Assembly (NCBI GenBank): GCA_964509765.1
Contig: CAZDYI010000121.1
Span: 1-17,027 of the forward strand
Direction: 5' to 3'
DNA length: 17,027 nucleotides
Origin: CAZDYI01 sp964509765
GTDB taxonomy: Bacteria; Pseudomonadota; Gammaproteobacteria; Tethybacterales; Tethybacteraceae
Shown here: positions 1-7,339 of the stretch, piece by piece
Layout of the letters: the number at the start of each line of letters is the position of its first letter
Numbering within the stretch: the stretch's first letter is position 1
Notes under the pieces: model-generated
Database searches by the model: none
What the model was told of the DNA's origin: nothing
The model's input: only the letters and a program-made list of their open reading frames with translations
Made by a program: the position numbers and the translations under genes

Positions 1-1
1 C

Positions 2-199
<198 letters not shown>

Positions 200-203
200 T
201 CCC

Positions 204-1649
<1,446 letters not shown>

Positions 1650-1651
1650 CG

Positions 1652-1694
1652 CCCGGCAAGCAAGCCGGGCCTGCCCGGCCTAGTCCGGCCGGGC
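1652..1694. terminator. Twin GC-rich hairpins between convergent pycA and cca
   Basis: Two inverted repeats with identical 7-base arms lie in tandem. GCCCGGC (1652-1658) pairs with GCCGGGC (1665-1671) around a 6-base loop, and GCCCGGC (1674-1680) pairs with GCCGGGC (1688-1694) around a 7-base loop. The second overlaps the cca stop codon at 1680-1682. Position at the meeting point of two convergent genes suggests a bidirectional transcription end or an mRNA 3' stabiliser. Neither side has a clear T tract, so this is not a textbook intrinsic terminator. Confidence 0.45.
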
Positions 1695-2894
1695 CTCAAG
1701 CACCCGCCCCACCTCCTCGAGGCGAACCCTGCGCACCGCGGCCGCGGGGTCCGCGGCCTCCCTGCCCGCCCTCGAGACGGACTCCGAGGAGGCCGCGGCG
1801 TGGCATTCCTGCACGAGACTCCTGTTCGGGTGCAGCGCGAAGTCGCTGAGGTTCGGGTTTGCGGCATGGTCGCAGTCGCACAGGTGCAGCAGGCACTCGA
1901 GCCGCCTGGGGTTGCGGAAGGCGTCAACCCGCGCGAGCAGGTCGACGACCTCGCCCGCGTCCAGGCCGTCGAAGCCGTGGATCCGTCCGTGCTCGCGGGT
2001 CGCGGCCAGAACGCTGCGCGCGACGGCCTTGGGCACCCGGAGCCTGTCGCAGGCCTCGGCAGCCAGCCGCTCGCCGGACTCCTCGTGGCCGGGATGGGAC
2101 GGCAGCTCGGCCTCCGTGGTGAGCGCCTTGCCGACGTCGTGCAGCAGCGCGGCGAGGCGCACGTCGAGCCCGCACCAGTTCCGCGCCGCGACGCTGAGCA
2201 CAAGCAGCGTGTGCGTCCCGGCGCAGCCCTCGGGATGGGAGACGGGGTCCTGGGGGACCCCGAACAGAGCATCGACCTCGGGCAGCACCTTCCCGAGCGC
2301 TCCGCACTCGCGCAGGATCTCCACCATCAGGGCGGGGTTCCTCGACCGCAGGCCGAGCGAGAGCTCCCGCCAGACCCGCTCGGCAACGAGGTGGTCGAGC
2401 TCGCCGCTGCCGGCCATCTGCCGCATCAGCCCCATCGTCTCGGGCGCGACTGCGAAGCCGAGCTGGGCTGCGAGCCGAGCCGCGCGAAGCACGCGCAGGG
2501 GGTCCTCCGTGAACGCCTCGGAGACGTGCCGCAACACCCGCAGCGAGATGTCGCGCCGGCCGAGGTGCGGGTCGAAGAGCGCGCCCTCGCAATCGAGCGC
2601 CATGGCGTTGACTGTGAAGTCGCGGCGGACCAGGTCCTCCTCGAGGGTGACCGACGGGTCGAAGCTCGCGACGAAGCCCTTGTGGCCTTTGCCCCTCTTG
2701 CGCTCGGTGCGCGCGAGGGCGTACTCGGCGCCGGTCTCGGGATGGATGAAGACCGGGAAGTCGGCGCCCACCTTGCGGAAGCCCCGCTCCGTCATGTCCT
2801 CCTCGGTCGCTCCGACGACCACGTAGTCGTCGTCGGTCCTCGAGCGCCCCAGCAGGGCGTCCCTGACGGTGCCGCCCACCTTGTACGTGAGCAT
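1680..2894 (-). CDS. cca: Multifunctional CCA tRNA nucleotidyltransferase with HD domain
   Basis: A 404-residue enzyme that adds or repairs the 3'-terminal CCA of tRNAs without a nucleic acid template. The nucleotidyltransferase head shows GGTVRD (7-12), a metal-binding DDDYVVVG (21-28, expected carboxylates D21 and D23), the RRDFTVNAMA motif (90-99) and the nucleotide-selecting EDPLRVLRAAR (130-140). A C-terminal HD phosphohydrolase domain follows, with LLHDVGK at 250-256. HD domains of E. coli-type Cca have phosphatase and phosphodiesterase activity. The length is close to E. coli Cca (about 412). The ATG at 2892-2894 puts the GGxVRD motif at the expected place. It lies 7 bases downstream of the NDUFA9-like gene with no clear Shine-Dalgarno, so it is probably the last gene of the minus-strand string. 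cca beside an NDUFA9-like gene is, from memory, a recurring betaproteobacterial arrangement. Confidence 0.95.
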   Translation of the reverse strand: MLTYKVGGTVRDALLGRSRTDDDYVVVGATEEDMTERGFRKVGADFPVFIHPETGAEYALARTERKRGKGHKGFVASFDPSVTLEEDLVRRDFTVNAMALDCEGALFDPHLGRRDISLRVLRHVSEAFTEDPLRVLRAARLAAQLGFAVAPETMGLMRQMAGSGELDHLVAERVWRELSLGLRSRNPALMVEILRECGALGKVLPEVDALFGVPQDPVSHPEGCAGTHTLLVLSVAARNWCGLDVRLAALLHDVGKALTTEAELPSHPGHEESGERLAAEACDRLRVPKAVARSVLAATREHGRIHGFDGLDAGEVVDLLARVDAFRNPRRLECLLHLCDCDHAANPNLSDFALHPNRSLVQECHAAASSESVSRAGREAADPAAAVRRVRLEEVGRVLEARPD

Positions 2895-2901
2895 GGCCCG
2901 G

Positions 2902-3861
2902 TCAGCCGCGGCGGGCCGAATGCCTGTACTCGTAGTAGTTGTCGGTGTGCGGGTGCCTGGCCCTTTCCTCTGAGAGGTAGTCGCGAAGCGACCTCAGCCT
3001 GCCCGAAACGATCTCCTGGGCGTCGTTGCCCCCCTCGCACACGCTAGGGAGGCTCATCGAGTCGACGTTGTCGCGGGTGAGCATCCTCGGCAGCAGCGGC
3101 GCGAACTCCATGCCGGCCGCAACCATCCGCGACAGGCCCTTGCCGAGCGGCAGCAGCGGACGGCGGGTCCCGCCGGCGTCGGCGACGAGCCTGACGATCT
3201 CGAGCAGCGTGAGGACCTCGGGCCCGCCTGCGCACAGGGCGCGGTCGAAGCTCGCGGGCCTGCGCAGGCAGCCGGCTGCCATCTCGGCGAGGTCGTCGAC
3301 CCAGATCGGCTGGAACTTCGCGCCGGGAGACGGGACGGCGAGCATCGGAGAGATCCGCAGCAGTCTTCCGAACATCCCGACGAACCTGTCGCCGCGGCCG
3401 AAGACGACCGACGGGCGGATAACGGTCCACCTCACCCGGCCGAGCTTGGTGACGAAGGCCTCGCCCTTGCCCTTGCTGCGCAGGTAGCGGCTCGGGGCGC
3501 CGGTCATGGCGTTGAGGGCGCTGAGGTGGACGAGCCGGCGCACGGAGTCGAACTGGCTGATCGTGTCCGTCAGCCGGCGGACGAACTCGACGTGGACGTC
3601 CTCGAAGCTGTGCCTGCCGGACTCGTGGAGTATCCCGACGAGGTTGAAGACGTGGTCGGCGCGGCCGACCAGGCTCGCCATCGACTTGCTGTCCGCGGGG
3701 TCGCAGGGGACGACGTCAACGTTCGGCAGGACGATCAGGTCGCCCTTGACCCGCTCGCGCCGGCGGGTCGGAATGATCACGTGCATGCCCGACTCGACCA
3801 GGCGCCTGGCGACCCTGCGCCCGACGAGGCCGCTGCCGCCGAAGATGACCGCGGTCTCCAT
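2902..3861 (-). CDS. NDUFA9-like NAD(P)-binding oxidoreductase (atypical SDR family)
   Basis: A 319-residue extended/atypical short-chain dehydrogenase. The N-terminal Rossmann dinucleotide loop is GGSGLVG (8-14). The FNLVGIL segment (72-78), HLSALNA (112-118) and the Y-x3-K pair in YLRSKGKGE (Y126, K130) match the family of the 39-kDa complex I accessory subunit NDUFA9. The WTVIRPSVVFGRGD stretch (about 145-158) is another hallmark. Bacterial members are soluble or peripheral proteins whose substrate is unknown. They are often annotated as complex I NDUFA9 subunit family protein, but no nuo genes are nearby. The ATG at 3859-3861 starts directly on the Rossmann strand. The upstream metallopeptidase gene stops 10 bases earlier, and a TAGAAT motif spans that stop, so this gene and cca might have their own promoter. 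A sugar epimerase is a less likely alternative. Confidence 0.85.
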   Translation of the reverse strand: METAVIFGGSGLVGRRVARRLVESGMHVIIPTRRRERVKGDLIVLPNVDVVPCDPADSKSMASLVGRADHVFNLVGILHESGRHSFEDVHVEFVRRLTDTISQFDSVRRLVHLSALNAMTGAPSRYLRSKGKGEAFVTKLGRVRWTVIRPSVVFGRGDRFVGMFGRLLRISPMLAVPSPGAKFQPIWVDDLAEMAAGCLRRPASFDRALCAGGPEVLTLLEIVRLVADAGGTRRPLLPLGKGLSRMVAAGMEFAPLLPRMLTRDNVDSMSLPSVCEGGNDAQEIVSGRLRSLRDYLSEERARHPHTDNYYEYRHSARRG

Positions 3862-3864
3862 CGC

Positions 3865-3876
3865 CCCGATTCTATT
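3865..3876 (-). promoter_or_regulatory. TAGAATCGGG element before the NDUFA9-like gene (possible -10)
   Basis: Read on the minus strand, AATAGAATCGGG covers the TAG stop of the metallopeptidase gene and ends 3 bases before the ATG of the reductase. TAGAAT matches the -10 consensus TATAAT at five of six positions. No convincing -35 hexamer sits about 17 bases upstream. If used, transcription would begin at or within a few bases of the ATG, giving a nearly leaderless message. The same 12 bases recur at 9935-9946 in the same setting. The GGGG may instead act simply as a ribosome-binding site. Confidence 0.3.
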
Positions 3877-4927
3877 CCCGCGCGGCGGCGGCGCCGTCGC
3901 CCTCGAGGTAGTGGCGGAACGGCAGCCCGCCGCCCCCGATTATCGTGTCCGCGACGAAGCGGATCTTGTCCTTGACCGGGCCGGTCAGCCGGAACGGGTA
4001 GGCCGGGTCGTGGCCGAGCGACAGGTTCAGCGCGTTGACCACCGCGGCGAGGTTCTCCCAGTCGTCCATGACCCGCTCGAACCAGTCGCCCTCCGGCCTG
4101 TTGTAGCCGCCGTGCACGCCGATGTTGCGCGCGATCGCGAGCGCCGACTCGATGTGCATGTAGTGCGCCCAGGTCTCGGCCCAGTCCTCGTGCGGGTGCG
4201 ACCTCGCGTACTCCGAGACGTGCCGCGCGGAGCGGCGGCGCCTCTTGCGGCTCGAGGCGTAGTGGCCGCGCAGCGCCTCGTCGTAGTCGGCCCGCTCGTC
4301 GCCGAACAGGGCGCGGAAGGCATCGAGCCGCTCCCCGCTGTGGAGCACCAGCGCGATGAAGAAGTAGTGGCCGACCTCGTGGCGGAGCGTGCCGAGGATC
4401 GTGCGGTACTTCTCGTTGAACGTCCGCTTGGTCGCCTCGACGCTCACCCGGTCGGTCTCGCGGATGTTCATCGTGATGTCGCCGTTGACGTGGCCGGTGA
4501 TCACGTACTCGTCTATGAGGTCGGGGTTGTCGCTGCGGTCCTGCTTGAGGTGGAAGCGCAGCAGCGCCCCGCCGGGCGCGCCCTCGTGGGCGGGCAGCAG
4601 CCTCATGCGCAGCAGGGCGGCGACGAGGCGCCGCTTGGCCTCCTCGAAGCGGACGAAGGCGTTGTGGTTGGACTTGATCTCGAGCAAGGGCGTGGTCACC
4701 GTCAGCCCGCAGGCGTAGCACATCTCGCCCTGCGCCGCGGCCTTCCAGTTGCACCCGAGCCTGCCCTTCGGGCGGTTGGAGCAGAAGTACGGGCGGTCCT
4801 CGAGCGTTGCGATCCGCAGGCTCAGCTCTCCCGGGTCGAAGACGTGCTGCTCGCGGCAGGTCGGGCACGCGCTCGTGCGCATGCGCATCGGCGTGCCGCA
4901 CTCGCAGCGCCAGCCCTCGGCCCTCAC
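3872..4927 (-). CDS. Putative zinc-binding metallopeptidase (PF10005/DUF2248-type)
   Basis: A 351-residue protein in two parts. The N-terminal region carries paired cysteines resembling two zinc ribbons: C8, C10, C21 and C24, then C49, C59, C70 and C73. The C-terminal region is a zincin-like peptidase domain with HEVGH (183-187), preceded by the TGHVNGDITMNI stretch (144-155) and followed by FGDERADYDEAL and HEDWAETWAHYMHI. I recognise this order from the family annotated as zinc-binding metallopeptidase or DUF2248. Its substrate is unknown. I see no signal peptide, so it is presumably cytoplasmic. The start is a GTG at 4925-4927 overlapping the TGA of the alpha-E gene (GTGA), which implies translational coupling; open frame further upstream is antisense-like and lacks family similarity. 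From memory, such genes occur near alpha-E and circularly permuted ATP-grasp genes, supporting a joint role in peptide or protein processing. Confidence 0.85.
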   Translation of the reverse strand: MRAEGWRCECGTPMRMRTSACPTCREQHVFDPGELSLRIATLEDRPYFCSNRPKGRLGCNWKAAAQGEMCYACGLTVTTPLLEIKSNHNAFVRFEEAKRRLVAALLRMRLLPAHEGAPGGALLRFHLKQDRSDNPDLIDEYVITGHVNGDITMNIRETDRVSVEATKRTFNEKYRTILGTLRHEVGHYFFIALVLHSGERLDAFRALFGDERADYDEALRGHYASSRKRRRRSARHVSEYARSHPHEDWAETWAHYMHIESALAIARNIGVHGGYNRPEGDWFERVMDDWENLAAVVNALNLSLGHDPAYPFRLTGPVKDKIRFVADTIIGGGGLPFRHYLEGDGAAAARE

Positions 4928-5820
4928 AGCTTCGGGAAGTAGGTCCTGCCGACGAGCGCCATGGTCGCGTCTATCCTTGAGCCGAGCCGGGCGAGCGCCT
5001 GCTGGGACCTGTCCTGCCTCGTGCCGAATCCGCGCATGGCCTCGCCGCACCGCGACAGCGAGCGGAGCAGGCCGCCGTTGTTCGGCAGCGCCGAGACCGC
5101 GGTCGCCGCCTTCGACAGGCACGCGGAGACCGAGTGGCCGACCCTGCCCTCGCGGACCATGAACCGCGCCGCGTCGGAGCCTGCGACCGAGGTCCTGCTT
5201 ATCCGGCGGTAGGACTCGAGCATCCCGAGCGACTGCAGGACCTGGACCCACACCATCGAGTCGGAGACCGTGTCCTCGGCCTCGTCGGACTGGCAGCTCA
5301 GGCACGCGCGGACGAGCGCGCAGGTGATCTCGGCCGCGGCGAGCTGCCGGCCCGCCTGCCAGAACAGGTAGCCGTGGTCGCGGAGCATGCCGGTCGACAG
5401 CACCCCCGAGAACGCGAGGGCCGTGCGGACGAAGTCCTCGAGCCTCTCCTGGAGCACGGTCGGGCCCGCGCCGGACAGCGCCGCGGCCTTGTTCCGCAGC
5501 GACTGCACCCTTGCCCAGGCCTCGCCGGGAAGGATCGACTGGAGCGACCGCACGTCGGTGTACGCGAGGCCTAGCGACGACACCGACGAGAACGGGTTCT
5601 CGCGGTCGGTGAGCAGGTGACGGACGCAGCGGTCCTCGTCCGGGCCGTCCCCCGGGACGTTGTCGAGCGACGCGAGCAGCTCGCGCGCGAGCGGGACCGC
5701 GCCCGCGCCGAGGCGCTTCGAGACGGTCTTCTGCGCGAGCGCCGCGCGCGCGTTGTCCTCGGCGCGCTGGACGTTGCAGCCGATCCAGTAGAGCTTCCAG
5801 GCGATCCTCGAGAGCAGCAA
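4924..5820 (-). CDS. Alpha-E domain protein (DUF403/PF04168)
   Basis: A 298-residue, mostly helical protein of the alpha-E family. It opens with MLLSRIAWKLYWIG and QRAEDNAR (residues 18-25), corresponding to the family's LYW...ERAE signature. A second, more diverged copy of the helical motif lies at about 167-190 (GMLRDHGYLFWQAGRQLAAAE). Alpha-E proteins have no established biochemical activity. Genomic surveys place them with circularly permuted ATP-grasp ligases, transglutaminase-like peptidases and the proteasome-related Anbu, and they are predicted to take part in peptide ligation or modification. The TTG at 5818-5820 gives exactly the expected N-terminus, four bases after the ATP-grasp stop and behind a GGGAGG-like ribosome site. 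The stop overlaps the metallopeptidase GTG. The second repeat is poorly conserved, so this is a divergent member. Confidence 0.85.
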   Translation of the reverse strand: MLLSRIAWKLYWIGCNVQRAEDNARAALAQKTVSKRLGAGAVPLARELLASLDNVPGDGPDEDRCVRHLLTDRENPFSSVSSLGLAYTDVRSLQSILPGEAWARVQSLRNKAAALSGAGPTVLQERLEDFVRTALAFSGVLSTGMLRDHGYLFWQAGRQLAAAEITCALVRACLSCQSDEAEDTVSDSMVWVQVLQSLGMLESYRRISRTSVAGSDAARFMVREGRVGHSVSACLSKAATAVSALPNNGGLLRSLSRCGEAMRGFGTRQDRSQQALARLGSRIDATMALVGRTYFPKL

Positions 5821-5824
5821 TTCC

Positions 5825-7339
5825 CTACCGCCTCCCGGATTCCCTGCTCACGACCCAGGTGTCCTTGCTCCCGCCGCCCTGCGAGGAGTTGACAACCATG
5901 TTGCCGGGCCTGGACGCGACGCGGGTGAGCCCGCCGCTCGTCACGCTGACCGACTCGCCTGAGAGTATGAACGACCTGAGGTCGACGTGGCAGGGCATCC
6001 AGCTGCCCTTGACCAGGGTCGGGGCCGTGCTGAAGTCGCACAGCTCCTGCGCGACGAAGTTCGCGGGGTTGGCGAGCACCTTGCGCCTCAGGGCCGCCAT
6101 GGTCTTCCTCCCGGCCTGCGAGCCGATCACTATGCCCTTGCCGCCCGACTCCGAGGTCGGCTTGAAGACGAGGCCCCTCGGGTTGGCGAAGGCGTGGTCG
6201 CGCAGGTCCTTGTCGCTCATGTGCAGGGTCTCGAGGCCTGTCGCCTTCGGGTCCTCATCGAGGTAGAAGCGCGTGAGGCCCTCGATGTAGGGGTAGACCG
6301 CCTTGTCGTCGGCTACGCCGGTGCCGGGGGAGTTCGCGATCGAGACCTTGCCCTTGCGCCAGGCGCCCATCAGCCCGGGCACGCCGAGCACCGAGTCGCG
6401 GCGCAGCTCGCGTGGGTCGATGAAGGAGTCGTCCACCCTGCGGTAGATGACGTCCACGCGCACGAGTCCCTCGACGGTGTGCAGGTAGACGACGTCGTCG
6501 ATGACGACCATGTCGCCCGCCTCGACGAGCTCGACTCCCATCTGGCCTGCGAGGTAGGCGTGCTCGAAGTACGCCGAGTTGTAGATGCCGGGGGTGTGGA
6601 CCACCACGGTCGGCTCGCTGCCGGGCCGCGGCGACATCGAGGCGAGCGTGCTGTAGAGCAGGCGCGGGAACTGCTCGACCTGCAGGATGTTGCAGCTCTC
6701 GAACAGCTCTATCGCGACGCGGTACATCACCTCGCGGTTCTCGAGCATGTACGCTATCCCCGACGGGACCCGCAGGTTGTCCTCGAGGACGACGAAGCCG
6801 CCGTCCGAGCGGCGCAGCAGGTCCGAGCCGCAGACGTTCACCCACGAGCCGTGCAGCGGCGAGGCGCCGCGGCACTGCCTGAGGTAGTGCGGCGAGCCGA
6901 GGACCAGCTCGCGCGGGACGACCTTCTCCTTGAGGGCGCGCTGCCCGTTGTAGCAGTCGTCGATGAACATGTTGAGCACGCGCATGCGCTGCTCGAGCCC
7001 GTCGGCGATCTCCTGCCAGTCGCTCTCCGCGACGACGCGCGGAAGGAAGTCCATCGGCCAGGAGCGCTCGATGCCCTCCGCAGATCCCGCCACCGCGAAC
7101 GTTATCCCGAGCGCCTCGATGGTCGCGTCGATCCGCTCCTGCAGCTCCAGGGCCGGCGTCGCGCCGGCCGAGGTCATGTGGCGGAACAGCTCGATCGAGC
7201 CCCAGCGCGGCTCGCCCCTGCCGTTGAACATCTCGTCGTAGCGGCTGCCGCCCCTGACGAGGGCGGGGTACCCCTTGAGCGCCGCCGCCTGCCTGCCGCG
7301 GCCGCGCCGGGCCGCGCCCTGTTGCCGCGCCGGGGTCAA
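5825..7339 (-). CDS. Circularly permuted type 2 ATP-grasp protein (COG2308)
   Basis: A 504-residue member of the circularly permuted ATP-grasp family (DUF404/DUF407, CP_ATPgrasp_2), predicted to form amide bonds using ATP. Family hallmarks are nearly all present: YDEMF (34-38), VLEDNLRVPSGIAYMLENR (184-202), HTPGIYNSAYFEHAYLAGQ (248-266), RVDVIYRRVDD (294-304), a PGTGVADDKAVYPY run (338-351), KPTSESGGKG (393-402), HVDLR (451-455) and the C-terminal VVNSSQGGGSKDTWV (482-496). The usual ESGGYG is ESGGKG here. The only start codon before YDEMF is a TTG at 7337-7339 overlapping the metG TGA; the ATG inside YDEM would remove conserved residues. The first 30 residues are Arg/Ala/Gly-rich and not family-like. 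The substrate is unknown. It is followed at 4 bases by alpha-E, its usual partner. Confidence 0.9.
   Translation of the reverse strand: MTPARQQGAARRGRGRQAAALKGYPALVRGGSRYDEMFNGRGEPRWGSIELFRHMTSAGATPALELQERIDATIEALGITFAVAGSAEGIERSWPMDFLPRVVAESDWQEIADGLEQRMRVLNMFIDDCYNGQRALKEKVVPRELVLGSPHYLRQCRGASPLHGSWVNVCGSDLLRRSDGGFVVLEDNLRVPSGIAYMLENREVMYRVAIELFESCNILQVEQFPRLLYSTLASMSPRPGSEPTVVVHTPGIYNSAYFEHAYLAGQMGVELVEAGDMVVIDDVVYLHTVEGLVRVDVIYRRVDDSFIDPRELRRDSVLGVPGLMGAWRKGKVSIANSPGTGVADDKAVYPYIEGLTRFYLDEDPKATGLETLHMSDKDLRDHAFANPRGLVFKPTSESGGKGIVIGSQAGRKTMAALRRKVLANPANFVAQELCDFSTAPTLVKGSWMPCHVDLRSFILSGESVSVTSGGLTRVASRPGNMVVNSSQGGGSKDTWVVSRESGRR

Noticed and set aside
1800..3047. 415-codon plus-strand open frame opposite cca
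   Set aside because: It is the antisense shadow of cca and the NDUFA9-like gene, with biased composition and no recognisable domain.
3506..4942. 478-codon plus-strand open frame opposite the metallopeptidase
   Set aside because: It is an antisense shadow with Val/Arg/Ala-rich composition, and the opposite strand shows clear family motifs.
4928..5305. N-terminal extension of the metallopeptidase open frame
   Set aside because: It lies entirely antisense-free but within the alpha-E gene on the same strand in another frame. The Arg/Gly/Pro-rich residues have no family similarity, and the GTG overlapping the alpha-E stop gives the expected N-terminus.
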